Shown here: piece after piece, positions 17,342 to 25,287 of the stretch
Numbering within the stretch: the first letter of the stretch is position 1
Layout: every line of letters starts with the position of its first letter
NCBI GenBank assembly: GCA_036268485.1
Contig: DATAUC010000062.1
Coordinates: 32,938-96,937 of the forward strand
Length of the DNA stretch: 64,000 nucleotides
Reading direction: 5' to 3'
Source of the DNA: Bog-473 sp036268485
GTDB taxonomy: Bacteria; Actinomycetota; Acidimicrobiia; Acidimicrobiales; RAAP-2
The notes under the pieces: generated by a model
The model's database searches: none
Seen by the model: only the letters and a program-made list of their open reading frames with translations
Told to the model about the DNA's origin: nothing
Made by a program: the position numbers and the translations under genes

Positions 17342-17866
17342 CTACGCCCCACTCCACTGGTTGACTTCCTTCTGGGCCCGGGCCGCTTCCCGCTCGGCGT
17401 CCCGGGTCTGGAGCAGATTCCGTTTGTCATAGAGGTGGCGTCCCTTGGCCAGGGCGATCTCCACCTTGGCCCGACCGTCCTTGAAGTAGAGCTTCACCGG
17501 AATGAGGGTCAGTGACTGCTGTTGGGTTTTGCCCTGCAACTCGTCGATCTGCTTGCGATGCAGCAGGAGCTTGCGCTTGCGGTCGGGTTCGTGGGCCCCG
17601 AAGCTGGTGGCGTACTGCCAGGGCGGTATGTGCATCTGGAAGAGCCACATCTCGCCGCCGTCGACCCGGGCGTAGGCCTCGGTCAGCTGGGCTTTTCCCT
17701 CACGGAGCGACTTGACCTCGGAGCCTTGCAGCACAATGCCGGCTTCCAGCGTCTCAATGAACTCGTACTCCCGGCGGGCGCGTCGATTGGTGGCGACCGT
17801 GCGGTCGCTCCCTTGCGCTTCGCGGGCAGCTTCCCGCTTGGCGATCTGCTTCTTCGCCCTGGCCAT
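17342..17866 (-). CDS. smpB: SsrA-binding protein SmpB
   Basis: A 174-residue protein. The OB-fold signatures are complete: TNRRARREYEFIETLEAGIV, LQGSEVKSLREGKAQLTEAY, MHIPPW, RKRKLLLHRKQI and LIPVKLYFKDGRAKVEIALAKG, followed by a basic tail. It binds the tRNA-like domain of tmRNA and places it in the stalled ribosome. The ATG 17866 start gives the normal length and lies eight bases downstream of a -10-like TACCCT, so the transcript is probably leaderless. It is directly upstream of ssrA on the same strand. Confidence 0.96.
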   Translation of the reverse strand: MARAKKQIAKREAAREAQGSDRTVATNRRARREYEFIETLEAGIVLQGSEVKSLREGKAQLTEAYARVDGGEMWLFQMHIPPWQYATSFGAHEPDRKRKLLLHRKQIDELQGKTQQQSLTLIPVKLYFKDGRAKVEIALAKGRHLYDKRNLLQTRDAEREAARAQKEVNQWSGA

Positions 17867-17874
17867 AGGGGTCG

Positions 17875-17884
17875 AGGGTACCCT
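17875..17884. promoter_or_regulatory. Palindromic bidirectional -10 for smpB and mec
   Basis: AGGGTACCCT reads TACCCT on both strands. On the plus strand it is six bases before the mec GTG, and on the minus strand eight bases before the smpB ATG. Both genes would then be leaderless and share overlapping -10 elements. No clear -35 was seen on either side. Confidence 0.5.
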
Positions 17885-17890
17885 GACACC

Positions 17891-18301
17891 GTGCTCCGCC
17901 TGACCAACGCCATGTACATGGAGATGATCGGGCACTGCCTGACCGGTCTGCCCGACGAGGCCTGCGGCCTGCTCGTGGGCACCTACGGGGGCGACGAGGC
18001 CACCCACCTCTTTCCCACGGCCAACGCCGCCGCCTCGGCCATGGTCTACGAGATCGACCCCAAGGTGATGCTGACGATTGATCGGGAGGCCCAGAAGCTG
18101 GGGGCCGACATCATGGGCGTCTTCCACTCGCACACCCATACCGATGCCTACCCCTCCCCTACCGACGTGGCCCAGGCCCTAGATCCCGGCTGGCACTACG
18201 TCCTGGTGTCCCTCCGGGACACCCACCCGGTGGTGCGCAGCTATCGCATCGTCGACGGCGCCATCACCGAGGAGCCGGTCGACGTGCCCGGGCTGGACTG
18301 A
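17891..18301 (+). CDS. mec: JAMM/MPN metallopeptidase Mec (releases cysteine from CysO)
   Basis: A 136-residue protein. The JAMM zinc motif is perfect: Glu in LPDEACGLLVG and HSHTHTDAYPSPTD (H-x-H-x7-S-x2-D). In mycobacteria Mec cleaves the CysO-cysteine adduct to free cysteine and regenerate the CysO C-terminus. Here the order mec-cysO-cysM is the same, which supports the specific function over a generic deubiquitinase-like role. GTG 17891 is chosen because it follows a -10-like TACCCT by six bases and gives the family length. Confidence 0.9.
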   Translation: MLRLTNAMYMEMIGHCLTGLPDEACGLLVGTYGGDEATHLFPTANAAASAMVYEIDPKVMLTIDREAQKLGADIMGVFHSHTHTDAYPSPTDVAQALDPGWHYVLVSLRDTHPVVRSYRIVDGAITEEPVDVPGLD

Positions 18302-18337
18302 GTGCGGGTGGGGGAGTGCCAGCGCTCCCGTTAGAAT

Positions 18338-18350
18338 CTGACCAGATCAG
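18338..18350. promoter_or_regulatory. Possible promoter/operator before cysO
   Basis: CTGACCAGATCAG is an interrupted palindrome (CTGA, N5, TCAG) directly after a -10-like TAGAAT (18332-18337), about 70 bases before cysO. It could be a regulator site for sulfur or redox control; no known consensus was matched. Confidence 0.25.
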
Positions 18351-18418
18351 TCAACAATCGTCCTGACCTGCCCCCATGGCCCATGGCGGGCCTTGACATC
18401 ACCCCATGAGGAGGCCCT

Positions 18419-18694
18419 GTGGCCGTCGAAGTTCGTATCCCAACAGTGCTCCGCACCCACACTGGCGGGGCCGCGGTTGTGACCGTGGACGGGGCCACCA
18501 TCGGCGACGTGCTGGGCAAGCTCGTGGCTGAGTACCCCGGGATCTCCGGTCAGGTAGTGCAAGAGGACGGTTCCCTGCACAAGTTCGTCAACATCTACGT
18601 GAACGACGACGACGTGCGCTACCTCGATGGCGTGAACACCCCCGTACCTGACGGCGCCGAGGTCTCCATCCTCCCCGCCGTCGCCGGGGGCTGA
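18419..18694 (+). CDS. cysO: Sulfur-carrier protein CysO (MoaD/ThiS family)
   Basis: A 91-residue ubiquitin-like protein ending in VAGG, the di-glycine tail that is thiocarboxylated. Typical features are VRIPTVLRTHTGG at the N-terminus, TIGDVLGKLVAEYP in the helix, FVNIYVNDDDVRYLDG, and PVPDGAEVSILPAVAGG. It hands sulfur to CysM for cysteine synthesis. GTG 18419 follows AGGAGG (18409-18414) by four bases. It lies 10 bases before cysM and is presumably cotranscribed. Confidence 0.93.
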   Translation: MAVEVRIPTVLRTHTGGAAVVTVDGATIGDVLGKLVAEYPGISGQVVQEDGSLHKFVNIYVNDDDVRYLDGVNTPVPDGAEVSILPAVAGG

Positions 18695-18704
18695 GCCGCC
18701 GCCC

Positions 18705-19673
18705 ATGTCGATGTATCCCTCCGTGCTCGCGCTCATCGGCAACACGCCGCTGGTCGACATCTCCAGCCTGAGCCCCAATCCGGCGGCCCGCATCTGCATC
18801 AAGCTCGAGGGTCAGAATCCAGGTGGTTCTGTCAAGGACCGAGTCGCCCTCTCCCTCATCGAACAGGCGGAGCACGACGGCATCCTGGTCCCCGGCAAAC
18901 CCGACCAGATCCTTATGGAGCCCTCCTCGGGCAACACGGGCATCGGGTTGGCCCTGGTCTGCAAGGTCAAGGGGTACCACCTCAAGGTGGTCATGCCGAC
19001 CAATGTCTCCATCGAGCGGCGTCAACTCCTCGAGTTGTGGGGGGCCGAGATCATCGAGTCACCGGGCTCCGAGGCCTCCAACGGCGCGGTGCGCATGGCC
19101 CAGAAGCTGGCGGCGGACAATCCCGAGTGGGTCTTCTTGTACCAGTACGGCAACCCAGCCAACCCGAAGGCCCACTACGAGGGCACCGGCCCTGAGATCC
19201 TGCGCGACTGCCCCGAGGTGACCCATTTCGTGGCCGGCCTGGGCACCTCGGGCACCCTGCTTGGCGTCGGTCGCTACCTGCGCGACCAGCTGGGGGAGAA
19301 GGTGCAGATCTGGGCTGTCGAACCACCGTCGGGCGAGACGGTCGACGGGCTGCGCAACCTCGATGACGGCTACATCCCACCCATCTTCGAGGAACTCGGC
19401 GGCGCCGAACTGCTGGACCGCAAAACCGTGGTGCGGCCCCGCGAGTCCATCGAGTGGACGCGGCGGCTGACCGACGTCGGAATCTTCGCCGGCATCTCGA
19501 CCGGAGCGGCCGTGGCGGGGGCGATCAAGTGCGCCGCCTCGCTGCCCCCCGGGGTGGAGGCCTCCATCGTGGTGGTCTCAGCCGACGGTGGCTGGAAGTA
19601 CCTCTCGACCGGGGCCTGGACCGATGACCTGGACGAGGTCACCGAGCGGGCCAAGTCGATCATCTACTTCTAG
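18705..19673 (+). CDS. cysM: Cysteine synthase CysM (CysO-dependent)
   Basis: A 322-residue fold-type II PLP enzyme. The PLP lysine is in GGSVKDRVAL, the phosphate loop is GTSGT, and the substrate loop is PSSGNTGIGLA. The C-terminus, KYLSTGAW followed by a short tail ending SIIYF, matches the actinobacterial CysM that uses O-phosphoserine and thiocarboxylated CysO. This route is more oxidation-resistant than sulfide-dependent CysK. The context mec-cysO-cysM makes the assignment firm. Confidence 0.94.
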   Translation: MSMYPSVLALIGNTPLVDISSLSPNPAARICIKLEGQNPGGSVKDRVALSLIEQAEHDGILVPGKPDQILMEPSSGNTGIGLALVCKVKGYHLKVVMPTNVSIERRQLLELWGAEIIESPGSEASNGAVRMAQKLAADNPEWVFLYQYGNPANPKAHYEGTGPEILRDCPEVTHFVAGLGTSGTLLGVGRYLRDQLGEKVQIWAVEPPSGETVDGLRNLDDGYIPPIFEELGGAELLDRKTVVRPRESIEWTRRLTDVGIFAGISTGAAVAGAIKCAASLPPGVEASIVVVSADGGWKYLSTGAWTDDLDEVTERAKSIIYF

Positions 19674-19685
19674 ACCCGACTCTCC

Positions 19686-20129
19686 CTAGCCCGGGCTTCC
19701 GTCGCTGGCTGACGACGGGCCGCCGATGCGCTCGGCGATCCATTGGCTCAGGCCCACGATCAGATCTTCGGTGAGGGGGGAGGCAGCCACCTCAAGCAGC
19801 CGAGTTGCCGTGAGATGCCCGTCCTCGTCGCCGGCCGGTGGTGACCAGCGGAAGCCGTTGCGGGCGCAGAACTCAATGGTGGCGATGAGGGCGACCTGGG
19901 CGTTGCCGTCCTTCAGCGGATGGTTCTTGATCAGGTGGGTGCACAGCACCGCTGCCTTGGTGGCGAACTCGGGGTAGAAGTCAGACCCGGCGAAGCGGGC
20001 CCGTGGAGCATGGAGCGCCGAATCGGCCAGGTTGAGGCTGGCGTCTTGCGCCACCTTCTTGGCCGGCGTCTGGAGCACGGCCTCGGTGATCAGGAGGAAG
20101 TCGGCCAACTCGAGATAGTCGACGCTCAT
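19686..20129 (-). CDS. doc: Doc/Fic-family toxin-like protein
   Basis: A 147-residue protein with the Doc fold pattern: DYLELADFLLITEAVL at the N-terminus, ADSALHAPRARFAG, then the core helix HLIKNHPLKDGNAQVALIAT. The Fic/Doc loop normally reads HPFxDGNKR; here Phe is Leu and the K-R pair that contacts phosphates is A-Q. Doc proteins phosphorylate EF-Tu, so this one may have reduced or altered activity. The ATG overlaps the stop of a 53-residue upstream ORF, the usual antitoxin position. Confidence 0.82.
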   Translation of the reverse strand: MSVDYLELADFLLITEAVLQTPAKKVAQDASLNLADSALHAPRARFAGSDFYPEFATKAAVLCTHLIKNHPLKDGNAQVALIATIEFCARNGFRWSPPAGDEDGHLTATRLLEVAASPLTEDLIVGLSQWIAERIGGPSSASDGSPG

Positions 20130-20287
20130 GCGCCCAATCGCTCCAGCGCCTGGTGGTTCTGCTGAATGGCATCGCGCAAGCGCAGGAAGAATTCCTGATC
20201 GGCCCGGCGTCGCAGGACTTGGGAGTTGAGTGTGGGCTGCTGTGGTGTTCCGGACGGGCGGGGCCGGTCTTCTGCGCGCTCGCTCAC
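20126..20287 (-). CDS. Small protein upstream of doc (possible antitoxin)
   Basis: A 53-residue frame from GTG 20287 whose TGA overlaps the doc ATG. The sequence begins MSERAEDRPRPSG and continues into a charged amphipathic helix (RRRADQEFFLRLRDAIQQNH). It has no visible DNA-binding ribbon as in Phd, but its size and coupling fit an antitoxin that wraps the toxin. AGAGG lies immediately before the GTG, closer than ideal. The 10-base gap from the preceding DUF429 gene suggests cotranscription. Confidence 0.6.
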   Translation of the reverse strand: MSERAEDRPRPSGTPQQPTLNSQVLRRRADQEFFLRLRDAIQQNHQALERLGA

Positions 20288-20296
20288 CCTCTGATT

Positions 20297-21109
20297 TTAG
20301 AAGCCAGCATCAGGGGAACGGGTCGTCGCCTCTCTGGGCCGCCAGATGTCACCTTCGAGCAGCATGATCGGATCGGTGCTCTGGATGAGTTCGGGCCATT
20401 GGGTATCAGCCTGGGCCATGACGAGGGCCGAAATGGCCGCATCGAAGGCGTCTTCAGAGCGCTCCATCGTTCCTCTTTCGGGGAGTTCGGCCCATGCCGA
20501 CCGCTCCAGGTAGCGGGCACGATCGACCTGGTTCTTCTTGTGCACCGGCCCGGTCATCAGTCGCGGATAGATCTCCACCACGGTCCAGCGGGAGGGTGGA
20601 TCAAAGGGCCAGATGCTGAACCCGGCCGCCCGCAGTTGGCGCAGGAAGGGCATCCCCCGTATTGATCCGGTCCCCACGGCGCCGGCGCCGCCGATCTGGA
20701 ACACGCTCTTGGGCCCGATGCCGCCGATGGCGGCGTTGCGCTCGGCTAGCCGGAAGTGCTCGGGCAGGTCAGGGCGTCCGATACCAGGGCGCCCCCAATA
20801 TGGCCATGGGCACTCGGCCAGCCAGTGCTCTCCGGATTCAGCGACGCATGACCACAGATCGCCGACGGTGTCGTGGCCCTGGTGGCGCAGGAACCAGGCC
20901 GGATATGAGAAGGCGAAGTCGAGGCCGACCACAAGGCCCTCGGGGCATCTGGTGGGGAGCTGGCAGACCAGGTCAATGACATCACTGCGGCTTCGGCCAT
21001 TTCGTAGCTCAGCGAGCTGGTCCGGACGGTTCGGCCGCACGTGGGCCAACCAGATCCGCTCGGCCGCCCCGACCCGGGCGCCGGACCAGTCGATGGCGAC
21101 GATGTCCAT
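20297..21109 (-). CDS. DUF429 family protein (RNase H-like fold)
   Basis: A 270-residue protein starting at ATG 21109 so that it begins with the family strand MDIVAIDWSGARVG. Later conserved pieces are VVGLDFAFSYPAWFL, FRLAERNA, FQIGGAGAVGTGS, VEIYPRLMTG and SEDAFDAAISALVMA, with acidic residues where the RNase H-like core is predicted. Function is unknown. It is a different subtype from the DUF429 gene at 3924. It starts 11 bases after the DUF1697 gene and 10 bases before the Doc pair. Confidence 0.75.
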   Translation of the reverse strand: MDIVAIDWSGARVGAAERIWLAHVRPNRPDQLAELRNGRSRSDVIDLVCQLPTRCPEGLVVGLDFAFSYPAWFLRHQGHDTVGDLWSCVAESGEHWLAECPWPYWGRPGIGRPDLPEHFRLAERNAAIGGIGPKSVFQIGGAGAVGTGSIRGMPFLRQLRAAGFSIWPFDPPSRWTVVEIYPRLMTGPVHKKNQVDRARYLERSAWAELPERGTMERSEDAFDAAISALVMAQADTQWPELIQSTDPIMLLEGDIWRPREATTRSPDAGF

Positions 21110-21119
21110 GGGGGGAGGG

Positions 21120-21659
21120 TCAGCCTCCGGCCAGTGCGCAGAGCTTGGTGACCGTGTTCCAGTTGCGGGTCGTGCTGATGACATCCAACCGACGCTCAAT
21201 GAGGGCACCGGACAATTTCGAGCCGGCGTAGCCGTCGGGCGTGTGGACGTAGACCTCCTGGCCGATGACCACGAGTTCGTCGCGGCCGCTGGCCGGCGGG
21301 CTGAAATCAGCCAACCGTTTAGCCGTCGGTGTGCTGGCCAAAAACGTCACGTGGTGGCGGCCGGGGTCGGCGCCCTGCTCCGGGAAGGGGCTGGTGGCCA
21401 CCACCTCTGTCAGCTCCGGCACGGTGCGCAGCAACACGGCCGGAGAGGCGCCGAAGTCGGTCGCCAACCGGCCCTCGATGGCCTCAATGAGCTTGGCCTT
21501 GCTTTTTGACGGCGACTCGAAGAGGACGTTGCCGGTCTGAATGTAGGTCGACACGTTGGTGTAGCCCAGGCCGAAAAAGGATTGCTTGAGGTCGGCCATG
21601 GCCAGGCGCCCGTGGCCGGCGACGTTGACACTGCGTAGCAGGGCGACGTACGCCGTCAT
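21120..21659 (-). CDS. DUF1697 family protein
   Basis: A 179-residue protein opening with YVALLRSVNVAGHGRLAMAD and containing GYTNVSTYIQTGNVLFES, the two hallmark motifs of DUF1697. The family is widespread in actinobacteria and its function is unknown. ATG 21659 gives the full domain. It is the first gene of a short minus-strand run with the DUF429 and Doc genes. Confidence 0.85.
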   Translation of the reverse strand: MTAYVALLRSVNVAGHGRLAMADLKQSFFGLGYTNVSTYIQTGNVLFESPSKSKAKLIEAIEGRLATDFGASPAVLLRTVPELTEVVATSPFPEQGADPGRHHVTFLASTPTAKRLADFSPPASGRDELVVIGQEVYVHTPDGYAGSKLSGALIERRLDVISTTRNWNTVTKLCALAGG

Positions 21660-21682
21660 GTCCGTGTGCTCATGACGTCAGG

Positions 21683-22810
21683 CTAGGGGTTGACGCCCGA
21701 CCGGTTAGGAGTCCGACTCAGCGAGAACCGGCGCAGATCGAAGGACGGATCCACGCTGGTGGCCAGATCGGCCAGGAGCTCGCCCAGGAGGGGTCCGAAC
21801 TTGAAGCCATGCCCGCTGGTTCCGCTGCCCACCACCAGGCGCCCCCGCCGGTCGAGGAGAAAATCGCCATCCCAGGTGGCGTCGTAGTGGCAGCGCTCGG
21901 TGGCCACGGGCTCGGGTCCGCACGTGGGGAGCAGCCGCTCGGCGGCGCGCCGAAGCTGAGCCAGTAGATCGGGGTCGTCGTTGGCCGGATCGAAGGGGTC
22001 GGCCATGACGGGTCCCGAGGTGTGGTGCGAAAGCTTGACCAGCGCCTGCCCTATGACGGGAAGGCCGTAGACCATGTCATTGCCCCACTCGATGAACGGC
22101 GGAACGGCGAGCTCGGCCGAGGGCGACTGCAGATAGACCACTTGCTGGAGGGAGGGGAGTGCGGCAGCCGGAGTCCGCGCACCACCCAGGAGAGCAGTGG
22201 TGGCTGGTCCGGCGCACACGATGACGGCGTCCGCTCGCAGCCGGGTACGGTCGCCGCAGGTGATGGTCACGCCGTCCTCGTCCTCGTCGACACCCTGGAC
22301 CGGACATCCTTCCCGGACCTCGAATGACCCGGTCCGCTGCAGCGCCTGCAGGCAGCGGTCGGCCACCAGCACGCCGGACGATGCCTCGAAGAGCGACGGC
22401 CCCTCGACACTCAGGTCGGGAAAGCGCTCACGCGTCTCTTGGGCGGAGAGATGTTCGATGGGCACGCCGCTCTGGCCCAGGGAGCCGGCCAGCTCATTCA
22501 GATGCTGGCCGAAGTTCAGCTGGCCCGTCTGGTGCAGCAGCGTGGTACCAGCCTCGGCCTCAAGCGCTCGCCACAGCACACCGGCTGCCCGGGCCATGCG
22601 CACGTAGAGGGGATCGGTGTAGCTGAGCCGGAAGATCCGGGCCCGCCCCTTTGACCCGGAGTGGTCGTGGCCGACGGAGTGCGCCTCGAGCACCACCACC
22701 TCGTGTCCCCGTCGGGACAGCGCCCAGGCTGTGCTGAGACCGAGCAGGCCGCCACCGACGACGACGAATTGATGCCGTTGCGGAGCAACGGCCATTCTCC
22801 CGGTGGGCAC
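21683..22810 (-). CDS. FAD-dependent amine/sarcosine oxidase-like (DAO family)
   Basis: A 375-residue protein. The dinucleotide motif VVVGGGLLGLSTAWALSRRG and the following E of VVLEAHSVG bind ADP-FAD. HDHSGSKGRARIFRLSY matches the monomeric sarcosine oxidase/N-methyltryptophan oxidase group, and GSGTSGHGFKFGPLLGELLA is the C-terminal FAD motif. It would oxidise a secondary or N-methyl amino acid, releasing peroxide. GTG 22810 lies six bases after a -10-like TAGGAT, so the transcript is probably leaderless; ATG 22795 is an alternative. Confidence 0.85.
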   Translation of the reverse strand: MPTGRMAVAPQRHQFVVVGGGLLGLSTAWALSRRGHEVVVLEAHSVGHDHSGSKGRARIFRLSYTDPLYVRMARAAGVLWRALEAEAGTTLLHQTGQLNFGQHLNELAGSLGQSGVPIEHLSAQETRERFPDLSVEGPSLFEASSGVLVADRCLQALQRTGSFEVREGCPVQGVDEDEDGVTITCGDRTRLRADAVIVCAGPATTALLGGARTPAAALPSLQQVVYLQSPSAELAVPPFIEWGNDMVYGLPVIGQALVKLSHHTSGPVMADPFDPANDDPDLLAQLRRAAERLLPTCGPEPVATERCHYDATWDGDFLLDRRGRLVVGSGTSGHGFKFGPLLGELLADLATSVDPSFDLRRFSLSRTPNRSGVNP

Positions 22811-22816
22811 AAGGCG

Positions 22817-22822
22817 ATCCTA
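22817..22822 (-). promoter_or_regulatory. -10 element for the FAD oxidase gene
   Basis: TAGGAT on the minus strand, six bases before the GTG start at 22810. A facing element, TACGCT (22862-22867), lies eight bases before the plus-strand GTG at 22876. No convincing -35 was seen. Confidence 0.4.
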
Positions 22823-22875
22823 GGGATGCCGTCGCCTCACGAGGGGTGCGTAGGGCAGGGATACGCTCCCCCTGA

Positions 22876-24825
22876 GTGATGAGCAGGCCGAAGCACGGGA
22901 CCAGGATCAATTGGCGTCACCGTGCTTCGGTGGTCACTCAATTGGTGGCGCAGCACGCGCTGTGGATTCTCCTCTTCTCCCTGCCGGCCGTCCTGCTCTG
23001 GTGGCACGTCTGGACGGGGCACCCGTCCTCCACGTTGACGTGCGCCTGCGGCGATCCGGCCCAGGAGGTCTGGTTCATGGCCTGGCCCGCCTGGGCCATC
23101 ACGCATTTCCACAGCATCTTCTTCTCGGGTGCGGTCAATGTGCCCTTCGGTGCCAACCTGCTCTCCAACACGTCCGGCCCACTGGTGGGCGTCGTGCTGG
23201 CCCCGGTCACATGGCTGTGGGGACCCGTGGTATCGACCAATGTGGCGCTGACCCTGGCCCCCGGGCTGAGTGCCTGGGGTTGTTGGCTGGCCATCCGCCG
23301 CTACGTGCACTGGCGGCCCGGCGCGGTGCCGGCCGCCATGATCTACGGCTACTCGGCGGCCATGTCGGAGAACCTCATCTTCGGGCATGTCTCGGTCTCG
23401 GTCTTGCTCCTGCCGCCGCTGATCTTCGCCTCCCTGTACGAGACCCTCGTCCGGCAGGAGAAGGACCCGATCCGTAACGGCATCGTCCTGGCTCTTTTGG
23501 TGATCACGCAATTCCTGATTTCGCCCGAGATCCTCGTCATGGTCATGCTGTTCTCGGCCATCGGCGTGCTGGCGGCCATCGCCGTCGGCTGGCGCCAGGT
23601 CCCCAGTCATCTCGAACGCGCCATCCCGGCCCTGGCTATCGGGGTCGGCGTCTCGCTCGTCGCGTTGGCCTATCCGGCGTACCTGGGGTTGGCCGGTCCC
23701 GAGTCGGTGTCGGGCGTGCTCTTCGCCATCGCGCCCATCTCGGGGGTGTTCATCTCGGGCTACCTGTCGCCCGGGCACTACGGCGCCTTCGCCGCGCCGT
23801 ATCTCCGTTTCGGGGGTTACTTCGGGCGCACCGGTCCAACGTCCAACTACATCGGTTGGGGGTTGGCCGCCACCACGGTGGGCTCGCTCTACGTCGCCCG
23901 TCGCCGCCCCATCGTGTGGCTCCTGGCGTTGTTGGGAGTGGCGGTGTCCGTGCTCGCACTGGGCTCGTTGCTTCTGGGCGGGACCTTCGTCATTTCGCAT
24001 GTCTGGCTGCCCTGGCGGGCGCTGTCCAAGGTGCCGGTGCTGGAGGAGATCCTGCCCGACCAATTCGCGCCGCTGATCACGCTCTTCCTGGCCTTCATTT
24101 TCGCTCTCGGCCTCGATGTCGCCTACGGCCGTCTCCAGCTCGTCAAGCGATTGCGGGCCCACGAGACCAGGGCCCTGGCCGCCGTGGGCACGGTGGTGCT
24201 GGGGGCGCTGGCCCTGGTGCCGGTGTTCGTGACCTTCGACATGCCCTATACGGTGCACCCGACGAGGGTGCCCGTGTACATGCGCACCGTGGCACCGACG
24301 CTGCCGGCCAACTCGGTGCTGTTGACGGTGCCCTACGCGGTGTCCGGCTCGACACCGGCCATGTTGTGGCAGGCGGTGGACGGGCTGCACTTCCGCCTGG
24401 CCGGCGGCGCGCTCAAGACGCCCAACGCCAAGGGCGGACCGGTGGGCCAAGGCACGCCGGGCTCGGCTCGCCGCATCCTCACCGACCTGTCCGTGCTGGG
24501 TAACAAGGAACCATTGGGCACGGCCACCGAGTACGCCACCGTAAGACGGGCATTGCGCACCTGGCAGGTTAACAAGGTGGTCATCGACGGCTTGAGCCGC
24601 GACCCGCTCTACGCCTCCGGATTCCTGACGGCCGCCATCGGCACGGCGCCGCACTTCGTCCACTACGCCTGGGTCTGGACGATCCCGCCCGGTGGGCCGC
24701 GCGCCCCGGCCATCACCAACAAGTCGCTCTACCTGTGCCGGCTGGCATCGGACAAGCCGGCCGAGAAGCACCACCGGCTCTCGATGGCCAAGTGCGTGAC
24801 CGAAATCACCCATGGCCCGCTCTAG
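22876..24825 (+). CDS. Polytopic membrane protein, GT-C glycosyltransferase-like
   Basis: A 649-residue protein with about ten to twelve hydrophobic segments between residues 25 and 455, followed by a roughly 190-residue soluble C-terminal domain. The first large extracytoplasmic loop has the acidic GDPAQEVWFMAW, the place where GT-C lipid-linked sugar transferases carry catalytic Asp. The length and topology match the dolichyl-phosphate-mannose-type transferases of actinobacteria, but I cannot name a substrate. GTG 22876 or ATG 22879 are start options. Confidence 0.65.
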   Translation: MMSRPKHGTRINWRHRASVVTQLVAQHALWILLFSLPAVLLWWHVWTGHPSSTLTCACGDPAQEVWFMAWPAWAITHFHSIFFSGAVNVPFGANLLSNTSGPLVGVVLAPVTWLWGPVVSTNVALTLAPGLSAWGCWLAIRRYVHWRPGAVPAAMIYGYSAAMSENLIFGHVSVSVLLLPPLIFASLYETLVRQEKDPIRNGIVLALLVITQFLISPEILVMVMLFSAIGVLAAIAVGWRQVPSHLERAIPALAIGVGVSLVALAYPAYLGLAGPESVSGVLFAIAPISGVFISGYLSPGHYGAFAAPYLRFGGYFGRTGPTSNYIGWGLAATTVGSLYVARRRPIVWLLALLGVAVSVLALGSLLLGGTFVISHVWLPWRALSKVPVLEEILPDQFAPLITLFLAFIFALGLDVAYGRLQLVKRLRAHETRALAAVGTVVLGALALVPVFVTFDMPYTVHPTRVPVYMRTVAPTLPANSVLLTVPYAVSGSTPAMLWQAVDGLHFRLAGGALKTPNAKGGPVGQGTPGSARRILTDLSVLGNKEPLGTATEYATVRRALRTWQVNKVVIDGLSRDPLYASGFLTAAIGTAPHFVHYAWVWTIPPGGPRAPAITNKSLYLCRLASDKPAEKHHRLSMAKCVTEITHGPL

Positions 24826-24836
24826 GCCCGCCTGCC

Positions 24837-24842
24837 TAAGGT
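24837..24842 (+). promoter_or_regulatory. -10 element for the VOC gene
   Basis: TAAGGT lies six bases before GTG 24849, predicting a leaderless transcript; no -35 consensus was seen. Confidence 0.4.
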
Positions 24843-24848
24843 GGAGTC

Positions 24849-25283
24849 GTGCAACCGATCCTCCACCTTTCTATCCCGGTCAATGACCTGAACGAGGCCC
24901 GGCACTTCTACGTCGAGGCGCTGGGCTGCGAGGCGGCCCGGGCCCGGCCGGGGTACCAGGACGTGTGGTTCTACGGCATGCAGATCACGCTCCAAGATCG
25001 GCCGGACCAGACCTCTCCGCTTTCCGAAGGGGGCGTCCGCCACTTCGGCGTCACCCTCGGCCGGGACGAGTTCGATGCGGTAGTGGCTCGCCTGGGCCAG
25101 GCCGACGTGCAATGGGTTATCCCGGTGTCCACCGATGACGAAGGTCTGCCCACGGAGCAGACCAAGACCAAGATCGTCGACCCCAGCGGCAACGTCATTG
25201 AGCTCAAGAGCTATGCCGACGTCGTGGCCGCCCTGGAGATGTCGGAACACTCGTACCCCGGGGCGATGGCGCACGGGAACTGA
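24849..25283 (+). CDS. VOC superfamily (glyoxalase/bleomycin-resistance-like) protein
   Basis: A 144-residue protein with the two beta-alpha-beta modules of the family: HLSIPVNDLNEARHFYVEALG at the start, HFGVTLGRDEFDAVVARL in the middle, and KIVDPSGNVIELKSY, which holds the usual C-terminal Glu ligand. Substrate cannot be deduced. It lies 4 bases before the metallo-beta-lactamase gene and may be cotranscribed with it, rph and rdgB. Confidence 0.85.
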   Translation: MQPILHLSIPVNDLNEARHFYVEALGCEAARARPGYQDVWFYGMQITLQDRPDQTSPLSEGGVRHFGVTLGRDEFDAVVARLGQADVQWVIPVSTDDEGLPTEQTKTKIVDPSGNVIELKSYADVVAALEMSEHSYPGAMAHGN

Positions 25284-25287
25284 AGAC

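Noticed and set aside
22837..24813. 658-residue minus-strand open frame
   Set aside because: Shadow of the GT-C-like membrane gene: His/Gln/Arg-rich composition from high-GC third-position bias, no domains.
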